Of a stretch of 64,000 bases of DNA, positions 1 through 9,283 are shown one piece after another (positions within the stretch are counted from its first letter, which is position 1; every line of letters begins with the position of its first letter). The stretch is from Tridacna crocea. Lineage: Eukaryota > Mollusca > Bivalvia > Cardiida > Cardiidae. The DNA lies in contig OX031058.1 in NCBI GenBank assembly GCA_943736015.1, positions 3,301,001-3,365,000 of the forward strand, written 5' to 3'. Below the pieces are notes generated by a model. That model saw nothing but the letters and a program-made list of their open reading frames with translations. It was not told the origin of the DNA and made no database searches. The position numbers and the translations under genes were made by a program.

Positions 1-976
1 CACAGAACACGGTTGGGCACACGGTTCCAATACGGTATACTCGGTTATACACGGGTTGACTGGTACGAGTATTGAGGTCCAACCGTGCCTGGGGATGAGT
101 TGGTACGATTTAGACTCGAATGTAGCACGAGTATGTACGAACAAAGCACGGACATACTCGGTCAAGCAAGGTTTGTCACGGCTTGAACACGATTTGCAAA
201 CGATTTTCATACGATTGTTGTACTGTTCCAAATACGGTCTAGTACGGTCTGTTACGGCCTAGTACGGTTAAACACGACTTTTACTCGATTAACTGGACAT
301 TTACAGGGTTTACATACGGTCCCACCGACTTTTGTTCGAGTTATGCTCGAATTATCACACATTCGTGTATGTTTTGATATAAATTGACTCGTTTTGATGG
401 CTTGGCTTCATAAATTTTCGAACTTTCAACAGAGAAGTTATAAAAACGGCAGATGACAAAATAAGGGAATTAGAGACTGTGTCTGGTCGTACTTGACCAT
501 GTATAATTCGTACTTGAACCGTATTGGTCGTATGGCGATCGTATGAAACCGTATTGGTCGTATGGCGATCGTATAAAACCGTGCGTACACTCGTGTGAAT
601 CGTACGGTGATCGTGTGACATTCGAGTGTTAATCTGGGTGTTGGATGTAGGACTTAGGAGCGGTTTCACACGATTCCATACGATTTATATACGATATTGA
701 CACGGTTGAGCTCACTCGTGGAGTGGACTTCATGTGCGGTTGTATATACGGTCTCGTACGGTCTCACACGGTCTCTTACGGTCTTGTACGATCGCTAATA
801 CGATCATACACGGACATGGCACCCGTGCGAGTTTTTTAAAAGTTTTAAAAATCATACACGGCTTTCACGGATACACTCGAATGGCCCGAGTGTAACTCGG
901 ATAAGGCTACGGTTGGCTCGGTTGTATGTACGGTTTACACGAATGGCCAACCGTTTAAGCCGTGTGTTCTGTGTGA
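1..976. mobile_element. Element with inverted ends filled with ACGGT/ACGAT short words
   Basis: The first bases (CACAGAACACGG) are mirrored at the right end (CCGTGTGTTCTGTG), so the segment has terminal inverted repeats. The interior is packed with variants of TACGGTC, CACGGTT and TACGATC on both strands, is richer in CpG than the neighbouring DNA, and has no convincing reading frame. A unit of about 28 bases (GGTCGTATGGCGATCGTAT core) occurs twice in tandem near 518-573. It ends where homology to the second segment copy begins. The class is unknown, and the left end may extend beyond the window. Confidence 0.55.
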
Positions 977-1790
977 GACAGGCTTAAGGATCTAATTTCT
1001 TGTGGTGGCTAAAACGTGACAATATACACTACCACTCGTCACTGTATTCTGTTTTCCCTACCTACTAGTATTATGGATCGATGAATCATGTATCAATCAG
1101 AGAGAGAGAGTGTGTGTGTGGAGGGAAGTATGGAGGGAAAACTAGATCAGGGAACAAGAGAGTGTGGAAAGAACAGAGGGAGAAATGGATGAGAGAGAAA
1201 CTATTTGACTAAAAAGTTGACTAAAGCTATCACTAAACGTGATTATACCCCCCCCCCCACAACAGCTCCTTGTCACAAAAACAGGTCACAGAATGCAGAA
1301 TGGTTTAGCACAAAAGTAAGAGTTGAAAAAAAAAGTTCACGGGGAGATAATTCCACAACAAATCGCAACAGGGTTATGAAAATTGCACATGGACAACTTC
1401 ATATTATAAATAGGAACCCTGTGTGTAAATTTGAGTTCACTATCTTAAAAGTATTGGAATATTGCTGCAGACAAATTTGTGTCTGCATACCATGACGATT
1501 CTAGTATACCCCCTACAATACATTGTGGTGGGTATGAAAAGTATCAAGTTGAATAAGAACAACAACTCAGTGGTATGTTTATGTATGAAAATATATCTTC
1601 TATACATTTATTTTCAATACAAAAAAAATTCAAACACAACAGATACAAAGGTTATAGTAAACAATGAGAAGCACATATTAAAAAGGTCACAATAGACTGA
1701 TGATTTCATCACAATTCATTTCCATCTTATGCATAAGATCTTGAAATTGTGTGGCAAAGAGCGATACACATTATGGGCCGTCCTCTGTGA
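977..1790. other. Left edge of duplicated segment, no recognised gene
   Basis: It contains GA/GT simple repeats near 1100, a C run at 1249-1257 and a stretch ending in ATTTATTTTCAATAC, which on the minus strand gives AATAAA. Frames in copy 1 are broken where copy 2 stays open for 164 codons. Codon content looks random, and I treat it as noncoding. Confidence 0.5.
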
Positions 1791-1794
1791 AAAA

Positions 1795-2028
1795 AGGGCT
1801 TGATCCCTTCCCAAACGACAAATTTTTAGACTGTACCAAATTCAAAGGATCTGCACACAACAAATCAAATATTGGTAATATGATGATTTTCAACTTTGAT
1901 AGGGTAGAAAATATTGTGGGAAAAGGAGAAAATGCTGGTTACCAGCATTTTCTCCTTTTCCCACAATTTTTTCTATAGGTTTCTTTCTCAGGGGCGTTAA
2001 AAGTCGGGATTGTGGGGTAAAGAATTAA
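1795..2028 (+). mobile_element. TTAA hairpin MITE, type A, diverged left end
   Basis: It has the family layout of long arm, hairpin (GAAAATGCTGGTTACCAGCA centre) and short arm. The left TTAA is lost; the right end is GGTAAAGAATTAA. Confidence 0.75.
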
Positions 2029-2183
2029 AGCATCTATGACAAGTTAGGAAAGATTTAATCAGGTCAGCATGCACAGTTTGTGCAGGATGATCTGAACTGT
2101 AACTTTTTGTTATTGATCAGTTTTCTGCATGTCAAAGTACCAAGTTACATCATGATTCATTCTGTTGTTAAAACAAAATCGCT

Positions 2184-2412
2184 TTAACTCATTACCACAC
2201 AATCCCTACTTTTAACACCCCTGTAAAAGAAGCCCTTTGAAAACATTGTGGGAAAAGGAGAAAATGCTGGTAACCAGCATTTTCTCCTTTTCCCACAATG
2301 TTTTCTTCCCTTCCTAAAAAAAATTTCAATTCTTTCATCACATTCATTTTGTCGTCTGCAAATGCTTTCAATTTGGACCAGGCTAAAATTTTGTCGTTTG
2401 GTAAAGAGTTAA
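2184..2412 (-). mobile_element. TTAA hairpin MITE, type A
   Basis: It is a full-length reverse copy with TTAA at both ends and an intact 33-base-arm hairpin. Confidence 0.88.
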
Positions 2413-2494
2413 TGGATACGTAACTATATGATAAGTTTCTTAGTATTACTCATCACGGAGTTAAATGTACATTAAAATCCTTTTTTGCCAGATT

Positions 2495-2780
2495 GTGGCT
2501 TATATGTGGCTTGCAGCACGTGAAAAGGGGCATTTGAAAATTCATGTATTTATAATATCGTCTCAGATCAGCATGCGCAGTCTGTGCAGGTTAATCCAAA
2601 ATGATGTTTTCTTTTTTTTATGCAATTTTCTATTTTGTGCAAATCTGCTTTAGAAAAAAATCTAATACAGTTGTAAAGTGCCATCTCAGATTAACCTGCG
2701 TGGACTGCACTAATCAGAGACAACACTTCGTGCAAATGTCCGCACACCCCTTTTTGCATGTTGCAAGTCATATACGTGAC
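2495..2780. mobile_element. GATCAG hairpin MITE, diverged
   Basis: The arms GATCAGCATGCGCAG and ATTAACCTGCGTGGACTGCA lie inside outer inverted ends (GTGAAAAGGGGCATTTG against CAAATGTCCGCAC...CCCCTTTTTGCA). Better-preserved relatives are at 26035 and 26728. Confidence 0.6.
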
Positions 2781-2850
2781 AACTTGTAATCACTGTGTAT
2801 TACATGCAGACATATCATCAAGTAGATAAGTGCAGAACATTTACCTTTCC

Positions 2851-3079
2851 TTAACCCATTACCGCACAATCCCTACTTTTGACGCCCCTGAGAAAGAAGC
2901 CTTTTGAAAACACTGCGGGAAAAGGAGAAAATGCTGGTAACCAGCATTTTCTCCTTTTCCCACAGTGTTTTCTACCCTTCCCAGACCAAATTTTAATTTT
3001 TCAATCACCTTTATTTTGTTGCCTGCAAATGCTTTCAATTTGGACCGGTCTAAAATTTTCTCATGTGGTAAACAGTTAA
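2851..3079 (-). mobile_element. TTAA hairpin MITE, type A
   Basis: TTAA is present at both ends. It shares its right TTAA with the next element, so two copies sit head to tail. Confidence 0.88.
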
Positions 3080-3284
3080 CTCCTTACCAAGCAAGCCCTG
3101 GTTTTCACGGCCATGGGAAGAAAAGCTTTGGAAAACCTTGTGGGAAAAGGAGAAAAAGTTTTCCCACAATGTTTTTCTATACTTTCAAATACAAACTTCA
3201 TAAATTGAAACATTTTTAATTTTTCTTCAACAAATGCTTTCAATATGGACCAGTCTAACATGTTGTTGTTTGGTAAAGAGTTAA
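3076..3284 (-). mobile_element. TTAA hairpin MITE, type A, shortened hairpin
   Basis: The hairpin centre has lost the ATGCTGGTAACCAGCAT part, leaving AAAAGGAGAAAAAGTTTTCC. TTAA flanks both sides. Confidence 0.8.
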
Positions 3285-3474
3285 TATCGTATCCAATGAC
3301 TTTTTCCTGGACCAGAAACTCTCCACTTGTTTAATTTCAAAGCTTTTGCAAGTAACAAACTACATTCTGCTTATCACTCTCTCGCACTACTGATCATTCC
3401 TATTCACCTCTATAGTTGACCCAGGAAGTAGTCCATCATGACGTGATATTTTCGTCACATGACCACAACTCAAA

Positions 3475-3600
3475 ATGGCGACACAAACGCCGGTGAAAGA
3501 AAGACCTATCAATTGTTTTGTGTGCTGTTCAAACAGCATACCGCCAATCAGACTTAGTGGTAGGAAATGTGAAAAAGAGGGATTTTCTGAAAAGCTTTAA
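3475..3600 (+). CDS. Short conserved frame with promoter-like upstream region, copy 1
   Basis: ATG sits in AAAATGGCGAC, a context typical of animal genes with a YY1-type start. Upstream are GGAAGT, TGACGTGA and TCACATGACC, which resemble ETS, CRE and E-box sites. The 41 residues include ERPINCFVCCSNS, IRLSGRKCEKEGF and end in EKL; the CxxCC and later Cys suggest the start of a zinc-binding module, but I recognise no family. The stop TAA lies in the TTAA where an A-type MITE begins. Copy 2 keeps the frame with three substitutions. It may be a first exon or a relic. Confidence 0.35.
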   Translation: MATQTPVKERPINCFVCCSNSIPPIRLSGRKCEKEGFSEKL

Positions 3601-3825
3601 CCCATTACCAAACGACAATAATTTAGGCTTGTCCAAATCGAAAGCATTTGCAGACGACAAAATAAAAGTGACTGAAAATTTGCAATTTATTTTGTGAAAG
3701 GTAGAAAACATTGTGGAAAAAGGAGAAAATGCTGGTTACCAGCATTTTCTACTTTTCCCACATTGTTTTCTAAAGACTTCTTTCTCGGGGGGTTCAAAAG
3801 TAGGGATTGCATGGTAAAGGGTTAA
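3597..3825 (+). mobile_element. TTAA hairpin MITE, type A
   Basis: It is full length, and its left TTAA supplies the stop of the 3475 frame. The copy 2 counterpart has lost most of the interior. Confidence 0.87.
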
Positions 3826-4320
3826 AGTCTTTTAAAGGGCAATAACTTGTTTTTTAATCTCACAAACTTAGATCCATTGGCGTGTCGAAACTGTTATATC
3901 GTTCAAGGGCACAGCCATTTTTTCTTACAACTGGCATAAGATTCTGTTTCAGTAAAGGAGCTTGAAAAAAATAGTTCCATTGTATACAGGTAAATTCATC
4001 AGTTTGAATGAAACTATAATATATCCAGAATCATATTTCCTTTGTCTACTTTATAATGTTACACATGAAACACTTAGAAAGTAATAAAAACATGTTTTCC
4101 TCGGTTTGACAAGATTCTTGTCATTTAGGTTGTTGCAGAGATGCTTGGTGAGAGTAACAAACGACAACTCTGCTCAGAGATTGGCTGTTTATACAATGTT
4201 GCTTGAGAATGAAATTTCTAATGGCTGATTTACACTGAGAACAAGCATAATTAACATGTAATAGATAATATCTTAAACCTGTTACAGTATACCTGTATAG
4301 AAAGGAACAATAATTGCACA
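3826..4320. other. No recognised gene
   Basis: This is AT-rich single-copy-looking sequence, conserved in copy 2 (31197-31693). No motif or repeat was recognised. Confidence 0.5.
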
Positions 4321-4547
4321 TTAACTCATTACCAAACGACAATATTTTAGGCTTGTCCAAATCGAAAGCATTTGCAGACGACAAAATAAAAGTGACTGAA
4401 AATTTGAAATTTGTTTTATGGAGGATAGGAAACATTATGGAAAATGGAGAAAATGCTGGGTACCAGCATTTTCTCCTTTTCCCACAATGTTTTCCATAGG
4501 CTTCTTTCTCAGGATCTTCAAAAGTAGGGGTTGTGCGGTAATGGGCC
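4321..4547 (+). mobile_element. TTAA hairpin MITE, type A
   Basis: The left TTAA is intact; the right end is eroded to GCGGTAATGGGCC. Hairpin loop GGTACC replaces GGTTACC. Confidence 0.82.
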
Positions 4548-4750
4548 TGACATTGCTATCCCTACAATTAACAAGAGTATCGAATGATAGGCGTGTAAAC
4601 GATTGGCTGCACTTTCTTTTTTAAGCCCTTTTTCTGCTGAATATGTTAACCTTGACATAGAAGCCTTCTGACCTGAATCTACAATGGTTGCAAAAGCGAC
4701 TATAGCTGTAAAAGGGGCTTTAAGGGCCAAGGTCCCTGCTGGAGCAAGCC

Positions 4751-5217
4751 TTAACCTTTTCCCAAACAATTCCTGGTTTTCGTGACCCTGTAAAAAAAAC
4801 CTTTTGAAAACATCATGGGAAAAGGAGAAAATGCTAGTAACCAGCATTTTCTCCTTTTCCAGCAATGTTTTCTTCCCTCCCAGAATGAATTTAAATTTTC
4901 CTAGTCATGTTAATTTTTGTCATCTGCAAATAAGCCTACTTTCAATTTGGACCTATCTACAGGCCTGTCAGAAGGAAATTTCATTCGGTCCGGCCAGTTA
5001 GGCGAGCGACGAAAAATTCCCCCGGAAAAAATTTGAAAATAAGACGCTCTCTGGTGCATTCTGGTGCATTTTTGGGGATTTATATTATGCATTTTTTTCG
5101 AAAATTGGTCCGGCCATTTTTCTTTCTTGGCCGAAAATTTGGTCCTGCCATGGCCGGACTGGCCGGACCACTTCTGACGGCCTTGGTCTAAAATTTTGTT
5201 GCTTGGGAAAGAGTTAA
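4751..5217 (-). mobile_element. TTAA hairpin MITE, type A, hosting a nested insertion
   Basis: TTAA is present at both ends. A separate element (4960-5186) interrupts the long arm; the copy 2 version (32123-32358) lacks it. Confidence 0.85.
4960..5186. mobile_element. Nested MITE with AGGCC-TCAGAAG ends
   Basis: This GC-richer insertion of about 227 bp is absent from copy 2. Its ends are mirror-like (AGGCCTGTCAGAAGG and CTTCTGACGGCCTT), and TCTA flanks both sides but occurs once in the empty copy 2 site, so the target duplication is 3-4 bp. The interior repeats TCCGGCCA words. Confidence 0.8.
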
Positions 5218-5357
5218 GAACTACAAAGGTAAAATAAAGCAGCTGTCTGTATACAAGCAAGTGTGCTTTTTTCCTTTCAAAATGCTTACTACATAATATC
5301 AGGAAGTATTTATATGTATTTGTTCATGAAAATCATTGTTCTTCCTTGACACTTAAT

Positions 5358-5586
5358 TTAACTCATTACCAAACAACAATATTTAAGACTAGTCCAAATT
5401 GAAAGCATTTGCAGACGACAAAATAAAAGTGACTGAAAATTTGAAAGTTGTTTTGTGAAGGGTAGAAAACATTGTGGGAAAAGGAGAAAATGCTGGTAAC
5501 CAGCATTTTCTCCTTTTCCCACAATGTTTTCTAAAGGCTTCTTTCTCGGGGGCGTCGAAAGTAGGGATTGTGTGGTAATGGGTTAA
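5358..5586 (+). mobile_element. TTAA hairpin MITE, type A, present only in copy 1
   Basis: It is full length with a perfect hairpin at 5465-5531: 33-base arms around one centre base. Copy 2 (near 32502) has a single TTAA in matching flanks, a clean empty site. Confidence 0.93.
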
Positions 5587-5789
5587 CAGGTTTAAAAATT
5601 GGCCAAAAATATTGCAGTATTTCCTTCTTTGTTATGCTCTGACACACAGAAACCTATTATCAATATACAAAGAATAAAAACTGGTAGCATTTTTTTTTTT
5701 CACAAGCTTATGTAAGTGTCTTTTTCGGATTAGCTACATGTGCTTCATTTTGAACTACGGTAGATATTTTGTGTACTGATAAAATTGCA

Positions 5790-6018
5790 TTAACCCTTTA
5801 CTCGATAGATACTCATTTGTACGCATTGCTTGTAGAAGCCTTTGGAAAACATTGTGGCAAAAGGTGAAATTGCTCGTGACGAGCAATTTCACCTTTTGTC
5901 ACAATGTTTCTCATGCTATCAAAAGGTGTCATATACACATAGGAAACGGCTTCATCCTCGCTGTTATTTAGGGTCAATTAGAGATACCATAGAAATGCCT
6001 TATGGAGTAAAGGGTTAA
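5790..6018 (+). mobile_element. TTAA hairpin MITE, type B
   Basis: TTAACCCTTTACT ends flank a hairpin of the second type (GGTGAAATTGCTCGTGACGA). Outer arms differ from type A, with CATATACACATAGGAAACGG in the right arm. Confidence 0.87.
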
Positions 6019-6196
6019 CAAAGATTTCTGATTGGTCAAAAATGTACACTGTTAGTGTTTACTCTAAGGACACCAGCCTATTTGTGCACAAATTTGCTCT
6101 TTCTATCTTTTCAAAAGACATTTCTTGTTTTTGATCCCCCTTGATCAGATTGCATAACAAGACTGAGAACTATTTACACAACATTGAGGAATATCT

Positions 6197-6416
6197 TTAA
6201 CCCTTTACCACTCAATATCGAGTTTTAACAACCCTGAAGAAGACAGCTTTTGAAAACATGGTAAGAAAGGGAGAAAATGCTGGCAACTAAATTTCCTCCT
6301 TTTCCCACAATTTTTCTTATCCTATCCAGTACAAATCCCACTATTTTAGCCACATTTGTCTGCCACTGCTTTCATGTTGGACAAGCCTACGTTTTTATTT
6401 TGTAGTTAAGAGTTAA
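6197..6416 (-). mobile_element. TTAA hairpin MITE, type A, diverged
   Basis: TTAA ends are kept, but the hairpin is damaged (GCTGGCAACTAAATTTCCTC). Confidence 0.75.
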
Positions 6417-6504
6417 ATGGTTTAAAATCAGCCATACATAATGATCTATTTCCTTCCATATACATTATGCTCTTAAACTTTTAAAATCGATTTACAATGA
6501 AAGA

Positions 6505-7010
6505 AAACAACAGGGCCATGATGACTCTGAAGTGGAGTCCCTCACCTGAGGCTTTGGATTAAACATGACCCATTTCCAATCTCTTCAGAGATATTAAGAC
6601 AAACATTTTGACAAACACACATTAATATTGCACTCACAAATATGGCCTCTGGAGTGCAGACAAGCCTTTTCTAGAACTTGTCTCAGCGGCCTACTTGATA
6701 TGTAGAAATTATCCAAACATACATTCTGACATCAGGAATATTTGAGAGAAAACGTGTCCTGTAGGGTGTACAACAGGTTTTTCCAAGATTTGACCTACTG
6801 ACCTAGTTTTATAACCAACATGACCCATATTCATACTAGTCTAAAATATTATCAAGACAAACATTCTCAGCCAATTTCAGAATTATTAGACTGAAAATGT
6901 GGCCTCTAGAGCGTACACAAAATTAAAAATTGACAATGCACGGTAGACATAGCACAATCACAATAGCTCACCATGAGCACTTTGAGCACTTTGTACTCAG
7001 GTGAGCTAGA
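6505..7010. mobile_element. CACCTGAG repeat with 3' hairpin and CTAG end
   Basis: It starts near GGGCCATGATGACTCTGAAG...CTCACCTGA and ends GAGCACTTTGTACTC then AGGTGAGCTAG. Relatives lie at 7330 and 22505. The end layout (short hairpin, about 11 bases, CTAG) recalls Helitrons. Confidence 0.6.
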
Positions 7011-7124
7011 AAAGGAAAAAAATAGTAAGTAGATTTTTTACAAGTGCCTTCTCCTTTTTAAATTCCCCACCAGACTGAGTAACATGTACAAGCTGTACTA
7101 TTTACAAAACATTGTGGCAGACTT

Positions 7125-7322
7125 TTAACCCTTTATTATACAACCCCAAGTTTGAACAACGCTGAAAAGGAAAGCTTTTGGAAACAATGTGGGAAAGGGA
7201 AAAAATACTAGGAAACAGTGTTTTCTCCTTTTCCAACAATGTTTTCTATCATATCCAGTAACAAGTGCAGCATCTGAACCATACTAAAATTGACTGACAT
7301 TTGAAAATGTTTTCTATTTGAA
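7125..7322 (-). mobile_element. TTAA hairpin MITE, type A, degenerate
   Basis: The left TTAACCCTTTA is present. The hairpin is imperfect and the right end is lost near the next CACCTGAG repeat. Confidence 0.65.
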
Positions 7323-7329
7323 CATGTCT

Positions 7330-7615
7330 AGGAATTAGATGACCCTGAAGTTGCTCACCTAAGCCTTTTGAGCAAACATGATCCATTTTAGAACTAAGCC
7401 TTTTGAGCAAACATGACCCATTTTCAAACTAATCCAAGATATCATCAAGAAAAACACTCTAATAAATTTTCAAGAGTATTGGACAAAAAATGTGGACTCT
7501 AGAGTATACGCATGGTGAAAGTTGATGATGCAAAACAAACAATGCACAATGCACTACAGATGACGCATGACAGACGCCCTACACTTTGTGCTTAGGTGAG
7601 CTAAAAACAGATGAG
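7330..7615. mobile_element. CACCTGAG repeat, short copy
   Basis: It runs from AGATGACCCTGAAGTTGCTC to CTTAGGTGAGCTAAAA, with a 33-base tandem duplication containing AAGCCTTTTGAGCAAACATG near 7365-7430. Confidence 0.55.
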
Positions 7616-7749
7616 CTAAAAATATGGAATTTAATATCAGCTATAAAAGGGTAGAATCAATCCTTTTATACTATTTATGCAAACAAAAACTATTGGCAAG
7701 GCTCCTTATAAATCATCCTTTGTATATCATAATGCAAACAATACATATT

Positions 7750-7982
7750 TTAACTCCTTACCAAACAACAATATTTTAGACTTTTCTAAATTAAGTAAAT
7801 TTAAAGCACTTGCAGACAACAGATTAATCGTAACTAAAAAGATGAAATTTGTCTTTTCTATACTGTAGAAAATATTGTAGGAAAAGGAGAAAATGCTGGT
7901 AACCAGCATTTTCTCCTTTTCCCACAATATTTTCAATAGCCTTGGAGTTGTTAAAAGTTGGGATTGTGTGGTATAGAGTTAA
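7750..7982 (+). mobile_element. TTAA hairpin MITE, type A
   Basis: It is full length with an intact hairpin; the stem ends are AATATTGT rather than ACATTGT. Confidence 0.86.
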
Positions 7983-8052
7983 TGGCTCACTTTTGACCAT
8001 GTATTTGTACTCTTGATCAATCTAGGGCTATTTAAGTCTTCTTATTTGTTTC

Positions 8053-8281
8053 TTAACTCTTTACTACACAATCCCGACTTTTAATAACCCTTAGAAAGAT
8101 AGCTTTTGAAAACCGTGTGGGAAAAGGAGAAAATGCTGGTAACCAGCATTTTCTCCTTTTCCCACAATGTTTTCTTCCTATCCAAAATTGAATTTAAACT
8201 TTTGATTCACATTTGTTTTGTTGTCTACAAATGCTTTCAAGGTGGACTAGTCCAAAATGTTGTTGTTTGGTAATGAGTTAA
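8053..8281 (-). mobile_element. TTAA hairpin MITE, type A
   Basis: It is full length with TTAA at both ends and adjoins another diverged member sharing the TTAA at 8278. Confidence 0.86.
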
Positions 8282-8465
8282 CCTAATCCTACATGTAAGT
8301 TTTGACAACTTTGAAAAAGAAGACTCTTTGAGCAGCATTTTCTCCTTTTTCCACAATGTTTTTATATTCAAGGAAAAATAATTTTCTCGAAATATGTAAG
8401 TTTTATTGTCTTTCAATGCTCTAACACTGAAGAGTCTACAAGTTTGTTATGTGGAAATGTTTTAA
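8278..8465 (-). mobile_element. TTAA MITE remnant
   Basis: TTAA is present at both ends. Only one hairpin arm remains (GCAGCATTTTCTCCTTTTTC). Confidence 0.6.
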
Positions 8466-8829
8466 CCCATGGAGTGCAGTAAACACCAAACAAAAATTTT
8501 CAGTCAAAAAATGGCAAATGTTATAGTTTCTTAAAAAATTGTGGATTATAATAATGTTTCTGCTATACAGACAATTCAAATCAAATACAAGACAGCATCT
8601 TTTGTTCAGCCTGATCTTTATCTACACTGGAGAAGAAGCAACTTCTTTTCATAAAAAGAGCTTTAAGGTTTAAGAACTAACAAAAAAAACCTTCTTTGAT
8701 TTCATCTAAATAAGACTTACTACAACAAACAAATTTGCATTGGACTTTTCACCTTTCCTGTGTTGGTCTCAAACTCGTTTTATCTTGGAGTAGTAAAAAC
8801 AGCAGATTCTGATAGTTTGTTCTAAAGCA
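8466..8829. other. 3' flank of Shisa-like copy 1
   Basis: This is AT-rich and conserved in copy 2. It is likely 3' UTR or downstream DNA of the minus-strand gene; a candidate AATAAA is nearby at about 8402. Confidence 0.4.
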
Positions 8830-9057
8830 TTAACCCTTTACTCCATAGATACTCATTTCTACTCACTGCTTGTAGGAGCCTTTGAAAACATTGTGGCAAA
8901 AGGTGAAATTGCTCGTGACGAGCAATTTCACCTTTTGCCACAATGTTTTCTCTGCTATCAAAAAATGTCATATACACATAAGAAATGGCTTCATCCTTGC
9001 TGTTATTAAGGGTCAATTAGAGATACCATAGAAATGCCTCATGGGGTAAAGGGTTGA
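8830..9057 (+). mobile_element. TTAA hairpin MITE, type B, only in copy 1, next to a stop codon
   Basis: A perfect B-type hairpin lies inside TTAA...TTGA ends. Copy 2 has no element at this site. The element ends 14 bases downstream of the stop codon of the Shisa-like gene, so the copy 1 mRNA probably carries the hairpin in its 3' UTR. Confidence 0.9.
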
Positions 9058-9071
9058 CAGAGTTTTGGAAG

Positions 9072-9283
9072 TTACTGCGAATTGACAACATCACTGTACT
9101 TTGGTGGATCAAACCCTTGGTTGGTATTTCCTGGTTGCATCCCTGGTTGTAGTGGTTGTGGTTGTGGTTGTGGTGGTGGCTGTTGATAGCCCATTGGTTG
9201 GTAGCCTCCAGGTGGATAAGCAGGTGGCTGCTGTATGTATGGTTGCTGGATATATGGGGTCTGCACCGTGGCCATCGGAACAG
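9072..9283 (-). CDS. Exon 4 of Shisa-like copy 1 (Pro/Gln-rich tail)
   Basis: The acceptor is TTCTGTACAG. It encodes VPMATVQTPYIQQ, YPPGGYQPMGY, alternating PQ repeats and the end FDPPKYSDVVNSQ before TAA. A candidate AATAAA on the minus strand lies near 8402, so the 3' UTR probably crosses the B-type MITE at 8830-9057. Confidence 0.88.

Noticed and set aside
1205-1495. 96-codon frame near the GA/GT microsatellite
   Set aside because: It is interrupted relative to copy 2 and shows no codon conservation.
5465-5531. MITE hairpins as CRISPR repeats or bacterial terminators
   Set aside because: Each lies inside a 230-bp element with TTAA ends; spacing is irregular and the DNA is eukaryotic.
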